From an uncultured Dialister sp. (GTDB taxonomy: Bacteria > Bacillota > Negativicutes > Veillonellales > Dialisteraceae), in NCBI RefSeq assembly GCF_900538805.1, contig NZ_UPZP01000004.1, forward strand, positions 12,501-52,453: DNA of 39,953 nt, written 5' to 3'. The translations under genes were made by a program, and so were the position numbers. Each line of letters opens with the position of its first letter. The stretch's first letter is position 1. This document shows, piece after piece, positions 25,936 to 34,607 of this stretch. The notes beneath the pieces were generated by a model. That model made no database searches, was not told the DNA's origin, and was given only the letters and a program-made list of their open reading frames with translations.

Positions 25936-26889
25936 TCAGTAGTTTCCCGGAAGGAAGTAGGTGGGGTCCACGGCGTCGCCGTTAATCCGGACTTCATAGT
26001 GGCAGTGGGGTCCGGTGCTGTTTCCTGTGCTGCCGGCCAGGGCGATGACGGTGCCCTGTTCCACCTGCTGCCCCACGGTGACGAGAAGAGCGGAGTTGTG
26101 ACCGTAGCGGGTGACAAGACCTCCATCGTGTTTGATTTCTACAAGGTTGCCGTAGCCCCCTACCCAGCCGGCTTGGGTCACCACGCCGGAGGCGGTGGCT
26201 TCCACAGGTGTGCCGTAGTCCACGGCAATATCGATGCCTTCGTGGTAGGTGGAGCCGATGCCGCCGGGGCTTGACCGGAAGCCGTAGGTGCTGGAAATGG
26301 TACCTTTCACGGGCCACATGTCGGGGGTGGTGGAAGAAGTATGGAGCAGAGGGGCCTGCATGCCATAGGTTTCATTCATCAGTTTTTCCCGGAGGACGAT
26401 CATGGTTTTAATCTGGCTGTCCAGACGTTTATCCAGTTTTCTCATGCTGCTTAATAGTTCGCCGGGGGTGGAAATCTCATGGTTTTCGCTGTCTGCGCCA
26501 TTTTCATGTTCCGAGGCTTTCACATTTCTTGCCTTATCGGGCACCGTGGAAGCGCCGCCCTGGCCGCCTTCGCCGGAGGTGGAAATATTCTGTCCTGCGC
26601 CGTTGTTATTGGCCTGGATCATATCCTGCAGCTGGGAGGACAGCTTTTCAATGGTCTTTGTCTTGTCGGACAGGGCATCCATCTTTTCTTCCGCCATTTT
26701 CAGCTGGTTCCTGTACAGCTCATTCTCACTCTTCAAAGAGTTCATGGAAACGGCGGCATACACCGCTGTGCCCAGGCTTAAAACGAAAACGGCAGCGCCT
26801 GCCAGGGATAGAATTTTCAGTTTTTTGATTTCTTTGTCCGTAAAGGAGAAGGTCACTTCTCCGGTGTCTTTGTTTTCTGTTTTCTTCAT
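25936..26889 (-). CDS. M23-family (LytM) peptidoglycan endopeptidase, membrane-anchored
   Basis: A 317-residue protein: a short cytoplasmic N terminus, one membrane helix (about 24-47), a coiled-coil stalk (about 48-95), a Ser/Gly/Asn-rich linker, and a C-terminal LytM domain (about 190-317). Zn ligands are visible: H216 and D220 in YHEGID, and H297 of GPHCH, with H264 and H295 as catalytic partners. All metal and catalytic residues are present, so it should be an active endopeptidase on cell-wall cross-links, or act in division as EnvC-like proteins do. ATG at 26889 with AAAAGG upstream. The gene is close to parA-parB but 378 bp of repeats separate it from DUF4446. Confidence 0.9.
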   Translation of the reverse strand: MKKTENKDTGEVTFSFTDKEIKKLKILSLAGAAVFVLSLGTAVYAAVSMNSLKSENELYRNQLKMAEEKMDALSDKTKTIEKLSSQLQDMIQANNNGAGQNISTSGEGGQGGASTVPDKARNVKASEHENGADSENHEISTPGELLSSMRKLDKRLDSQIKTMIVLREKLMNETYGMQAPLLHTSSTTPDMWPVKGTISSTYGFRSSPGGIGSTYHEGIDIAVDYGTPVEATASGVVTQAGWVGGYGNLVEIKHDGGLVTRYGHNSALLVTVGQQVEQGTVIALAGSTGNSTGPHCHYEVRINGDAVDPTYFLPGNY

Positions 26890-27267
26890 GGATTACCTTT
26901 TATATGAAATCAACTGCCGGAAGTATCCCCATATTCCGGGCATTACATGTCTTTCAATTTGCACATCCGGATGTATTCCCGAATGCATGAGGGTTCTAGG
27001 GTTCAAAGGGTTCAGAGGGTTATGGTATCGCCCCTTGGGCGATGAAATTTTTATATGCCGCCTTCGGCGGCTCCCCCTTTGGTGCCTGCGGCACCACCTT
27101 CGCCACAGTGTGAAGCGTGTCACAGGATTCTCAGGTCGTTAACACTCCCCTACAGCACGGCTGTCACCGACCCACTGGATTCTCAAGTTGCTCTCGCCTC
27201 CACCCTCCGGGTCCTTTGAGCTTTCTGCGCCTTTTGAACCTTTTTACAGAGCCCGCAGCGAAGCTTT
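26890..27267. repeat. Intergenic repeats between DUF4446 and the M23 gene
   Basis: No gene seen. GGTTCAAAGGGTTCAGAGGG and a TATCGCCCCTTGGGCGATGA hairpin (27000-27045), then the CGCCTTCGGCGGCTCCCCCT/GGTGCCTGCGGCACCACC module (27058-27105) also found at 10.65 and 33.25 kb. Confidence 0.6.
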
Positions 27268-27852
27268 CTACTTTCCCTTGGCCATGTCAATCTTATGCTG
27301 CTGGGGCTGGGATTCCGGCGCTGCCGGAGCTGCCTGGCCCGCTGCTCCCTCCGCCATGTCCGGCATAAGGGTGTCCAGGGCGATGTTGATACTTTCCGCC
27401 TCTTCCGAAGAAAGGGCTTCCCGGCACTGGCCGTTCACCACTTTTTTCGCGTAAATGCGGGAGGTGTCATGGCCGGCCAGGGAGGAGAGGATGAAGCCGT
27501 TGTTCTTTCCGTCCAGTACGGTGAGGGAGAAAGACAGCTTGTCGCCGGTATCGTCGAAGGCGTCGTAGCGCACCAGGCCCACCTTCTGGAAGGACTGGAG
27601 CTGCATGGTGGCCAGCAGTTCCTGCTGGTGAAGCATATTTTCAGAGGAAGCCACCATTTCACGAAGCTCCCTCACTTCGGTGGACAGTTTCAGTTCAATG
27701 GAACCGCCGTCTTCGCCGTTCATGAAGTATTTATATTTTTTGGAAAGACGGTTTACCTTATTTCTAAGCAGCACATACTGCAGGAGAATAAAAAGAAAAA
27801 TAATAACAATGATGCCGACTGCGGCATACATGAATGCATTGGGATTCATCAT
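27268..27852 (-). CDS. DUF4446-family membrane-anchored protein
   Basis: A 194-residue protein with one N-terminal membrane helix (AAVGIIVIIFLFILLQYVLL, 10-29), a helical linker (VNRLSKKYKYF; ELREMVASSENMLHQQ) and a C-terminal domain with VGLVRYDAFDDTGDKLSFSLTVLD, the hallmark of DUF4446. The family is often next to parA-parB in Firmicutes; its function is not known. It follows parB by 17 bp, so it is the third gene of a parA-parB-DUF4446 operon. The Gln/Pro-rich tail (EGAAGQAAPAAPESQPQQ) is probably disordered. Confidence 0.88.
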   Translation of the reverse strand: MMNPNAFMYAAVGIIVIIFLFILLQYVLLRNKVNRLSKKYKYFMNGEDGGSIELKLSTEVRELREMVASSENMLHQQELLATMQLQSFQKVGLVRYDAFDDTGDKLSFSLTVLDGKNNGFILSSLAGHDTSRIYAKKVVNGQCREALSSEEAESINIALDTLMPDMAEGAAGQAAPAAPESQPQQHKIDMAKGK

Positions 27853-27869
27853 ATTTGCAGAAACTCCAC

Positions 27870-28730
27870 CTATCTTGACTCATGATTCTGATTCAGAATA
27901 TCGGCGATGCGCTGAAATTCCTCGTCATTACTGAAGGAAATGGAAATGGTGCCTTTGTGGGCATTCTTCCCCTTCCCTATGCGTATACGTACTTTGGACC
28001 CCACGGAAAGGCCCAGTTTTTCTTCCACCGCCTTCATAAAGGCCGCTGCCGGCGGATCTTCTTTTTTCTTTGGTTCCTTTCCTTCACGGATGATATCTTC
28101 CACCTTCCGGGCGGAAAGGCCTTCCTTTACGATGCGGCGGGCCAGCTGCACTTTTTCCGCATCGCTTTCAAGCCCCAGGAGGGGCCTTGCCTGGCCGGCG
28201 GTGAGCTGTCCTTTGGAAAGGAAATCCTTCACTTCCTCCGGCAGGTCCAGAAGACGGACCATATTGGCCACGTAGGGACGGCTCTTTCCCACTTTTTGGG
28301 AAATGCCCTCCTGAGTGAGACCGTATTCGTCCATGAGCTTCCGGTAGGCCATGCCTTCGTCCACGGGATTCAAATCTTTCCGCTGCAGGTTTTCCACCAG
28401 CGCCATTTCCGCCATGGACCGGTCATCGTATTCCTTTGAAATGGCGGGAATAACGGTAAGGCCTGCCATTTTGGCCGCCCGCCAGCGCCTTTCGCCGGCT
28501 GCCAGCTCATAGGTGCCGTCCTTCTTCTTCCGCACCACCACCGGCTGGATGAGACCGTTTTCCCTGATGGATGTTGCCAGGGCATTCAGGGATTCCTCAT
28601 CGAAATCCCGCCGGGGCTGCCAGGGGTTTGGTGAAATTTCATCAATGGAAATGTCCATGACCCTGCCTGTATCGTCCAGGGCGTCTCCCAGAAGCTCGCC
28701 GAGGCCCCGTCCCAATTTCTTCTTATTCAC
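27870..28730 (-). CDS. parB: Chromosome-partitioning protein ParB (Spo0J)
   Basis: A 286-residue ParB. The N-terminal CTPase domain shows the conserved GERRWRAAK (79-87); the helix-turn-helix follows (GLTQEGISQKVGKSRPYVANMVRLL core, about 136-160); the C-terminal dimer domain holds ISFSNDEEFQRIADIL. ParB binds parS, uses CTP to clamp and slide, and forms the segregation complex. Two perfect parS sites lie downstream in this window. The start overlaps the parA stop by 8 bp, so the pair is translationally coupled; DUF4446 follows by 17 bp. Confidence 0.96.
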   Translation of the reverse strand: MNKKKLGRGLGELLGDALDDTGRVMDISIDEISPNPWQPRRDFDEESLNALATSIRENGLIQPVVVRKKKDGTYELAAGERRWRAAKMAGLTVIPAISKEYDDRSMAEMALVENLQRKDLNPVDEGMAYRKLMDEYGLTQEGISQKVGKSRPYVANMVRLLDLPEEVKDFLSKGQLTAGQARPLLGLESDAEKVQLARRIVKEGLSARKVEDIIREGKEPKKKEDPPAAAFMKAVEEKLGLSVGSKVRIRIGKGKNAHKGTISISFSNDEEFQRIADILNQNHESR

Positions 28731-29481
28731 GTTTCAAAACCTCCCGACATAGCTTCCTGTAGGCCTCCGCGCCCTTGGACTTGGGCGCATAGGTGAGCAC
28801 CGGCTCCCCGAAGCTGGGCGCCTCCGACAGCTTCACCGTCCGGGGAATCACCGTGCGGAACACCTTGGAGCCGAAATATTTCTTCACTTCCTCCGCCACC
28901 TGGAGGGACAGGTTCGTCCTGCCGTCAAACATGGTGAGAAGGATGCCCAGAATATGGAGGCGGGGATTCATTTTCCGGGAAACCACCTGCACCGTCTTCA
29001 CCAGCTGGGACAGCCCCTCCAGGGCATAGAACTCCGCCTGGATAGGAATAATAATGGAATCGGAGGCCACCAGGGCATTCAGCGTCATGAGCCCCAGCGA
29101 CGGCGGACAGTCGATGAGAATGTAATCGTAGGATTCCCGGAGGGGCTCGATTTTCCGCTTCAGGAGGGACTCCCTTTCCGGAAGCGGCGCGATTTCGATT
29201 TCCGCCCCCGCCAGGTCGATGGACGCCGGCAGCAGGTGCAGCTTATGGATGGCCGTCTTCACCACCGCCTCCTCCGGAGCCGTGTCATTCAGCAGCACAT
29301 CATACAGGCTCTTTTCAAAATCCACGGACCTGCTGAGACCGCTGGTGGAATTTCCCTGCGAATCTTCGTCGATAAGAAGAGTTTTCTTCCCCTTGTCTGC
29401 CAGGTACGCCGACAGGTTCACCGCCGTGGTGGTCTTCCCTACGCCGCCCTTCTGGTTGATGATGCTGATGATAGTTCCCAT
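28723..29481 (-). CDS. parA: Chromosome-partitioning ATPase ParA (Soj)
   Basis: A 252-residue ParA/Soj ATPase. The deviant Walker A motif KGGVGKTTT is at 11-19 with its signature lysine; the switch region LLIDEDSQGNSTSGL has Glu-Asp-Ser where most relatives have Asp-Leu-Asp-Pro, a small oddity; Walker B is DYILIDCPPSLG. ParA binds DNA non-specifically and moves ParB-parS complexes. The start ATG (29481) has AAAGGAAA upstream. First gene of the parA-parB-DUF4446 operon, with its own extended -10 promoter. Confidence 0.96.
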   Translation of the reverse strand: MGTIISIINQKGGVGKTTTAVNLSAYLADKGKKTLLIDEDSQGNSTSGLSRSVDFEKSLYDVLLNDTAPEEAVVKTAIHKLHLLPASIDLAGAEIEIAPLPERESLLKRKIEPLRESYDYILIDCPPSLGLMTLNALVASDSIIIPIQAEFYALEGLSQLVKTVQVVSRKMNPRLHILGILLTMFDGRTNLSLQVAEEVKKYFGSKVFRTVIPRTVKLSEAPSFGEPVLTYAPKSKGAEAYRKLCREVLKRE

Positions 29482-29511
29482 GGTCGTTTCCTTTCATAGA
29501 TAGTCTCTATA

Positions 29512-29520
29512 ATTATAACA
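29512..29520 (-). promoter_or_regulatory. Extended -10 promoter of the parA operon
   Basis: TGTTATAAT on the minus strand: a perfect TATAAT with a TGn extension. No good -35 at 16-18 bp. The predicted start is about 25 nt upstream of the parA ATG. Confidence 0.7.
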
Positions 29521-29948
29521 TAAAAAGGGGTAAAGAGACCGTTGATTTCATAAGGAAATATGAGTTTCTTATGAAATCAGGGTTCAGAAGGTTCAAAAGG
29601 TTCATAAGGTTCAGAGGGTGGTGGTATCGACGCCTTTGGCGTCGATAAATATATACCGCCTGTCGGCGGCGCAAGCCCTCTCACCTGCCACACCTGTAAA
29701 TAAAATACAAACCCACTTCACGGGATGAGTTTCATTGGATTTAGGATTTCTTTACTCCCTGTCTGTACATTCTGACTGCTCTCCTCCTATCCTCACTTCA
29801 TGGCACTTCCCATGGAAAAATCTGATAAAGGTAACAAAGGAGAACGCCGCCGCAGGCGGCATTTATAATCATCGCCCGCCAGGGCGATACCACCCCCTCT
29901 GAACCCTTTGAACCCTCTGCACCTTCTGAACCCTTTTTCTACCCCCAT
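29521..29948. repeat. Intergenic repeat mosaic between parA and arsR
   Basis: No gene. GGTTCARAG repeats (29581-29618), a GACGCCTTTGGCGTC hairpin, CCGCCTGTCGGCGGC, a CGCCGCCGCAGGCGGC hairpin (29851-29866), a reversed CATCGCCCGCCAGGGCGATA hairpin, and reversed CCCTCTGAACCCTTTGAACC repeats up to 29936. Confidence 0.65.
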
Positions 29949-29997
29949 TTGACAAACTCCCCTTTCTTTGATACTCTCTCTATAGAAATAATTCTAT
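29949..29997 (+). promoter_or_regulatory. arsR promoter and candidate operator
   Basis: TTGACA (29949-29954), 17-bp spacer, TACTCT (29972-29977). The inverted repeat ATAGAA-ATAA-TTCTAT (29982-29997) overlies the start site, which fits autorepression by the ArsR protein encoded 22 bp downstream. Confidence 0.65.
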
Positions 29998-30019
29998 TTA
30001 TCACAGGAGTTCAGACAGT

Positions 30020-30358
30020 ATGGAAAAGATTTATATTGACACCGCCAAAATTCTGAAGGCCATTTCCGATCCCAAAAGGCTGAAAATCGTGGACATGCTT
30101 TCCTGCCGGGAGCAGTGTGCATGCAAGCTGCAGCAGGCCTTTGCCATCACCCAGCCCACCCTGTCCCATGACATGAAGGTGCTGGTGGAGTCGGGCCTCA
30201 TCATCGACCGGCGGGACGGCAAGAATATTTTTTATTCCTTAAATCCCGAGGCCCTGAAGGAGTTATACAGCATTATGGGCGAAATTTTCAAAAATAAGCT
30301 CCACTGCGTCTGTGACGGCCATCACAGCCATGAGAGGGAAGCTGCCGGCGGACAGTAA
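30020..30358 (+). CDS. ArsR-family metal-sensing transcriptional repressor
   Basis: A 112-residue winged-helix repressor. A typical ArsR core (ALKAISDPKRLKIVDML-like, then QPTLSHDMKVLVESGLI as recognition helix). Metal site: CREQCACKL (C29, C33, C35) matches the alpha-3 CxC site of As/Sb or Cd/Pb sensors, and an extra C-terminal cluster HCVCDGHHSH (C96, C98, H101, H102, H104) may add a zinc or cadmium site. AGGAG lies 10 nt before the ATG. No efflux or arsenate gene follows, so the target may be elsewhere or only its own promoter. Confidence 0.88.
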   Translation: MEKIYIDTAKILKAISDPKRLKIVDMLSCREQCACKLQQAFAITQPTLSHDMKVLVESGLIIDRRDGKNIFYSLNPEALKELYSIMGEIFKNKLHCVCDGHHSHEREAAGGQ

Positions 30359-30447
30359 GGAAATTGAAATTTCATCCATTTTCCTTTACAAAAGAAGTTT
30401 TTCCTTTTTTACGGAAAAAGTGAAATATTTCCCTTAAAAATCTTCTG

Positions 30448-30502
30448 TTTATCATGAAAAAGTGGTAAACTATATAAGGAAATAGCAATCGTTCGTTGCT
30501 AT
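30448..30502 (+). promoter_or_regulatory. Promoter and leader hairpin of the 105-residue gene
   Basis: TTTATC (30448-30453), 17-bp spacer, TATATA (30471-30476). The leader holds a perfect hairpin ATAGCAA/TTGCTAT with a 7-nt loop (30482-30502), just 24 nt before the start codon. Confidence 0.5.
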
Positions 30503-30526
30503 AAATTGGTCGTAGAGGTGATAAAC

Positions 30527-30844
30527 ATGGCAGAAGTAACTGAAAAAAGTATTGTTGTGTGCGGCGTAGATAAATACGCTGTAGCAGATCTGAAGCGTGT
30601 TTACGGCAGCGTAACATACCAGGGTGCGGAATACATTTTCCTGCAGTTCCCGGTAGTTGGCGACACAGTCAGAGAATATCGTCCGGACAGCTATACCACA
30701 GCTATCCAGCTGGGCGATGAGATTTTCGATGGCCAGACTTTCCATTATCATGTAACCCTCACTTATGACGGACATGTAAGAGAAGTGGCTTATCTCGGTC
30801 TTGATGATGCAGGCAGACCGGATACTGTGGATATCGAAGCTTGA
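30527..30844 (+). CDS. Small conserved-looking protein of unknown function
   Basis: A 105-residue acidic soluble protein (SIVVCGVDKYAVADLKRVYG at the N terminus, then HVTLTYDGHVREVAYLGLDDA), with no motif or family I can name, no signal peptide and no membrane segment. The ATG at 30527 is chosen because AGAGGTGAT lies 4-5 nt before it; the upstream in-frame TTG has no site. It has its own promoter, a leader hairpin and a strong terminator. Codons (GTA, GCT, CGT, ACA) differ from the GC-rich use of neighbours and resemble AGCS paralogue 1, which suggests high expression rather than transfer. Confidence 0.85.
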   Translation: MAEVTEKSIVVCGVDKYAVADLKRVYGSVTYQGAEYIFLQFPVVGDTVREYRPDSYTTAIQLGDEIFDGQTFHYHVTLTYDGHVREVAYLGLDDAGRPDTVDIEA

Positions 30845-30858
30845 AAACCATGAAAAAG

Positions 30859-30886
30859 TCCCCGGAACAATCCGGGGATTTTTTTT
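30859..30886 (+). terminator. Strong intrinsic terminator
   Basis: TCCCCGGA/TCCGGGGA with a 4-nt loop, followed by eight T. It lies 14 bp after the stop codon of the 105-residue gene. Confidence 0.93.
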
Positions 30887-30888
30887 AT

Positions 30889-31305
30889 GCCATAGAGTCA
30901 TGGGGTAGAGGCATATGTGCAGAGCGGCTGTATTCCCGAAGGTTGACGCCCTCTTCCGCGGGCGAGGGTTGATGGCGCCGCCGGGCTTACGCCCTGGGCG
31001 CCAAGGGTTCTGTCCGGGACCGGCTGACGCCTCCCGGACTGGTTGAGGGCCTGCCGGCCCAGGGTAGTTATATAGCATCGCTGCGGTGACTGCTGTGCAG
31101 ACACCTATATCCGCCGACAGGCGGATTATATACTGGCGCCGAAAGGCGCCCACCGCAACCCTCTGAACCCTTTGAACCTTCTGCACCTTTTGAACCCTTT
31201 TCTATGCCCCTTGAGCGAAGCGAACACAACCTTTCTACACAACCTGCGGCGCCAGCCGCGCCTCCCCTCTTCTTTCGGGAATACCGTCCAGCGCCACCCA
31301 TGACT
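30889..31305. repeat. Intergenic repeat mosaic
   Basis: No gene. GC-rich modules (GTTGACGCCCTCTTCCGCGG, GGCGCCGCCGGGC, ACTGGCGCCGAAAGGCGCC), reversed CCCTCTGAACCCTTTGAACC repeats (31158-31200) and GAGCGAAGCGAACACAACC as at 17.16 and 37.48 kb. Confidence 0.65.
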
Positions 31306-32697
31306 CTACAGCCCGTAATCCTTCATTCCGGGTATCTTCTTCACCCGAATCCCCGGAATAATAAGAATCACACTCACCATGAGCCCCACGAAGAGCGGGT
31401 CCATGGGGAGGTGTATCACCGAAGCCGAAAGGAGGGCCGCCAGGGTGCTTCCGGCCATGGAGATGACTGCCCATTTCTTTGTCAGATGGCCGGGAAGGAA
31501 GACGGCTATGGTGAAGGGGATGAAAATGCCGCCGCCACGGAGGGCCATGGAGAGGTAGTTCCAGAAAAGCACTTCGGAGCCCCTGTTGGCAATGGAAATA
31601 ACGCAGGCCAGAACCATGACGGCCAGTACCGTCATTTTTGTCACCTTCAGCAGTTTCAAATCGTCGGTAATTTTCGTGATGGGCATGATGATATCATGGG
31701 AAATCATGGTGCCGATGCCAAGGGACAGGCCGCCGATGCTTCCGATAAGAGAGAGCAGGATGCCGCCCATGGCCAGGCCGCCGATGAGGGTGGAGGTGTG
31801 GTTAATGAGGTACGCCGGCAGAACCAGGATCGGCGATACGCCGGGGTCGAAGGCATGCATGTACATGCCGATGGCCACGCTGGGAAGACCCACAGGAATG
31901 ACGATGAGGGCCGCCGTGAAACAGCCGAAGGCCGCGGTCACCGGCGTGCTGGCGGAGAAAATGCACTGGATATAGGTCTGGGTGCAGAGAACACCGACAA
32001 TAACGGAAAAGAGATTGGCCATGGAAAGCTCAAAGCCCCGGCCGAACAGGTCCAGATCCACCGCCGGAAGGGCCTCCCACTCCGCCGTACCGTAGAGAGC
32101 CTCGAAGGCTTCAAAGCCTGCCACGAAAAGGGATACCCAGATAATGGCCATTTTCAATATGCCCCCTACCGCTGCACTCTTCATGCCGCCGAAGAAGGTA
32201 TAGCCGATTACCATGACGATAAGAACCACCGATGAAATCATCGGGTCCAGTCCCGACAGGCTGGAAATGATTTCAATCCCCGGCAGACAGCTGGCCACGG
32301 CGGAAAAAAGGATGCCGATGGATGAAATCACAGAAGAAAGCTCCTCCGCCTTCTTCCCATAATTCAGAGACAGGAACTCAGGAATGGTCTCCAGCCCCGT
32401 GCCCCGCATGCGCCTTGCATAAAAGAGTCCCATAATGATAAAGGCAATGCCGCTCCCCAGGGTAAACCACCAGGCAGACAGTCCGAAATTAAAAGCCAGC
32501 TGCGCCGTCCCGATGGTGGCGCCGCCGCCTACCACGGTGCCTGCAATACTCCCCGCCACCAGGGGAACACCGGCGCTCCTGCCGCCTACACTGTAGCCGG
32601 CGGCGGACTTGATAGAGCGGGAATGGTAAATGCCGATACCAATCACCAGAGCCACGGTAAAGAGGATAATGACTGCATGCATGGTTGTCAGATTCAT
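31306..32697 (-). CDS. Sodium:solute symporter (SSS family)
   Basis: A 463-residue membrane protein with about 12-13 helices, typical of SSS symporters that import small solutes with Na+. Family features: AAGYSVGGRSAGVPLVAGSIAG-like segment in helix 1-2, GGGATIGTAQLAFNFGLSA, and GGMKSAAVGGILKMAIIW in the middle. SSS members carry amino acids, vitamins or organic acids; I cannot choose the substrate. ATG at 32697, AAGGAA 7-8 nt upstream. Probably a single gene; repeat DNA lies on both sides. Confidence 0.9.
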   Translation of the reverse strand: MNLTTMHAVIILFTVALVIGIGIYHSRSIKSAAGYSVGGRSAGVPLVAGSIAGTVVGGGATIGTAQLAFNFGLSAWWFTLGSGIAFIIMGLFYARRMRGTGLETIPEFLSLNYGKKAEELSSVISSIGILFSAVASCLPGIEIISSLSGLDPMISSVVLIVMVIGYTFFGGMKSAAVGGILKMAIIWVSLFVAGFEAFEALYGTAEWEALPAVDLDLFGRGFELSMANLFSVIVGVLCTQTYIQCIFSASTPVTAAFGCFTAALIVIPVGLPSVAIGMYMHAFDPGVSPILVLPAYLINHTSTLIGGLAMGGILLSLIGSIGGLSLGIGTMISHDIIMPITKITDDLKLLKVTKMTVLAVMVLACVISIANRGSEVLFWNYLSMALRGGGIFIPFTIAVFLPGHLTKKWAVISMAGSTLAALLSASVIHLPMDPLFVGLMVSVILIIPGIRVKKIPGMKDYGL

Positions 32698-32745
32698 CCT
32701 GATTTCCTTCTTTCCTCATGAATCTTCAAAAACTTTTCAAAAAGC

Positions 32746-32751
32746 ATTATA
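32746..32751 (-). promoter_or_regulatory. -10 element of the SSS symporter gene
   Basis: A perfect TATAAT on the minus strand, 49 nt before the start codon. At 17 bp upstream is TGTTCA, a weak -35. Confidence 0.55.
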
Positions 32752-32829
32752 GCAGAATCAAAGACCGGTGAACAGAAAAAATTGACTGGAAATAATCACT
32801 TTTGTTTTTCTTCCTGCCGGTGGGAAAGG

Positions 32830-33571
32830 GTATAATGAGGAAAGGATGCGCCCTGAAGGGCGCAAAGGGGCGCGGCTTCGCCGCAGGTTGGGACCGCCTG
32901 CCGGCGGCAGGTTGTGTAGAAGGGTTGTGTAAAAAGGTTCTTAGGATTGACCGGCCTGCGGCCGGAGGGTTCTTAGGTTTGACGGCCCTTTGGGCCAAGG
33001 GTTGTGGTATCGCCGCTTTGCGGCGATGAGTATAAAGACAGCGTTACGGGACTGCCTTCCCGCCTTCCACTGTCATCCTGAGCAATAATCCCTAATTTTA
33101 ACATGACTTACGAGGTAACAGTTTATCAGTGCTTTATTGTGCCCCCGTCAGGGGTGGCAAAGGAACTGGATTTGTAGGGAAGCGCAGCGACCCGAAAATC
33201 CAGTGACATGCTTCCCTTTAGGAGAAAGGTGGTGCCGTTAGGCACCAAAGGGGGAGAGCCGCCAACGGCGGCTCCTTCCCGCCGACTGGTATTTATCAGC
33301 AAACAAGACACTAACGGCATGTACCGAGATTCTTCGCTTTCGCTCAGGATGACAGCGTCAGGCGGGAAGCGGACAGCGGTAAGCCGACAGCGGATAGCGG
33401 CCAGCCGCCTCACTGTTCCACTGTTCCCACTGTCTCACTATCTCACTGTCCCACTGTCTCACTGTCCCACTATCCCACTATCCCACTATCTCACCAGCCC
33501 ACTAGTTCACTAGTTCACCAGCTCACTAGTTCACCAGCTCACTATTCCACTAAACTCCAAAGGAGAACACC
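32830..33571. repeat. Intergenic repeat mosaic with a 10-bp satellite
   Basis: No gene. GTTCTTAGGTTTGACGGCCC module (32967), a TATCGCCGCTTTGCGGCGATG hairpin, CAGCGTTACGGGACTGCC, an AACTGGATTTGTAGGG/CCCGAAAATCCAGTGACATG module with GGTGCCGTTAGGCACC (33162-33270), a reversed CATTCTGAGCG-type copy (33325-33352), AGCGGACAG short repeats (33365-33410), and about fourteen 10-bp CACTGTCCCA/CACTATCTCA/CACTAGTTCA units (33412-33553). Confidence 0.75.
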
Positions 33572-34285
33572 ATGTACAAAGCAGTTATTTTTGATATGGA
33601 CGGCACCATTTTAAATACCATCGGCGACCTCACGGATGCTTCCAATTATGCCCTTGCGAACCTGGGGAAGCGCCATGATTTCCCAGAGGGGAAAATCAAG
33701 CTCTGTTTCGGCTGCGGCATTGACGCGGATATGGAGAAGGTGCTGGCCCTGGAAGGGGGATGTGCCGATGAGGATTTGGAGTATGTAGGCAGTACCATTC
33801 CTTTCTCCCGATACCATTTTTCTGAAAAGGATGTTACGGAGCTGAAGGGTTTCTTCGTGCCTTACTATGCTGCCCACCGCAGGGAAAGGACGGCGCCCTA
33901 CGAAGGCATACCGGAATTGCTGTCCGCCCTTCGGAGCCGTGGCGTTTTGACTGCGGTGGCTTCCAATAAGGATGACCGGGACGTGCAGGTGCTGGCGGAG
34001 GCTCTCTTTCCCCGCCTCTTTGACCGGGCCATAGGAAATCACAAAGAAATCCGACGCAAGCCGGCGCCGGATATGGTGCTGGAAATACTGAAAGATTTCC
34101 ACCTCACTCCGAAAGATGCGGTGTATATAGGTGATTCGGAAGTAGATTTGGAAACAGCCAAAAACAGCGGCCTTCCCTGCATTTCCGTGGACTGGGGCTT
34201 CCGCACCCGCTCCTTCCTCCTTGCCCACGGCGCCGAAGTCATCATGTCGTCGCCGGCAGAGCTGCTGCCGCTTTTGATGGGATAA
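33572..34285 (+). CDS. HAD-superfamily phosphatase (phosphoglycolate phosphatase-like)
   Basis: A 237-residue HAD hydrolase. Motif I DMDGT (nucleophile D8, D10), motif II in TAVASNK, motif III lysine in RRKPAPDMVL, motif IV GDSEVD. The helical cap between motifs I and II places it in the Gph/phosphoglycolate-phosphatase-like subfamily, enzymes that remove phosphate from small sugars, glycolate or nucleotides. The exact substrate cannot be read from sequence. Start ATG 33572 with AAAGGAG 7 nt upstream. It stands alone; a 9-bp satellite begins about 15 bp after the stop. Confidence 0.9.
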   Translation: MYKAVIFDMDGTILNTIGDLTDASNYALANLGKRHDFPEGKIKLCFGCGIDADMEKVLALEGGCADEDLEYVGSTIPFSRYHFSEKDVTELKGFFVPYYAAHRRERTAPYEGIPELLSALRSRGVLTAVASNKDDRDVQVLAEALFPRLFDRAIGNHKEIRRKPAPDMVLEILKDFHLTPKDAVYIGDSEVDLETAKNSGLPCISVDWGFRTRSFLLAHGAEVIMSSPAELLPLLMG

Positions 34286-34301
34286 ATAAAGGGGCCATTA
34301 A

Positions 34302-34433
34302 AGGGTTCAAAAGGTTCAAAAGGTTCAAAGGGTTCAAAGGGTTCAAAAGGTTCAAAAGGTTCAAAGGGTTCAAAGGGTTCAAAAGGTTCAAAGGGTTCAA
34401 AGGGTTCAAAGGGTTCAAAAGGTTCAAAAGGTG
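34302..34433. repeat. Satellite of fourteen 9-bp GGTTCAAAR units
   Basis: Fourteen copies of GGTTCAAAA or GGTTCAAAG, the longest run of a 9-mer that occurs in 2-4 copies at about a dozen other intergenic sites here. Read on the minus strand it spells repeating Glu-Pro-Phe or Asn-Pro-Leu, but without ribosome site or start. From 34434 to 34607 follow hairpin modules and reversed 9-mer units. Confidence 0.95.
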
Positions 34434-34607
34434 GTGGGCGCCTGGCGGCGCCAGTATAAGTGCCGCCTTCGGCGGCATATAAACTCATCGCCCGTAAGGG
34501 CGATACCACAACCCTTTGAACCCGTCTGCCAAAGGCAGACAGAACCTTCTGCACCTTTTGAACCCTTTTGCCATCCGGGAATGCAGATTTCCTCCTTTTT
34601 GAAACGC

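Noticed and set aside
32829..32836. Plus-strand promoter at a TATAAT near 32830
   Set aside because: No -35 at a usable distance and no gene downstream in the repeat region.
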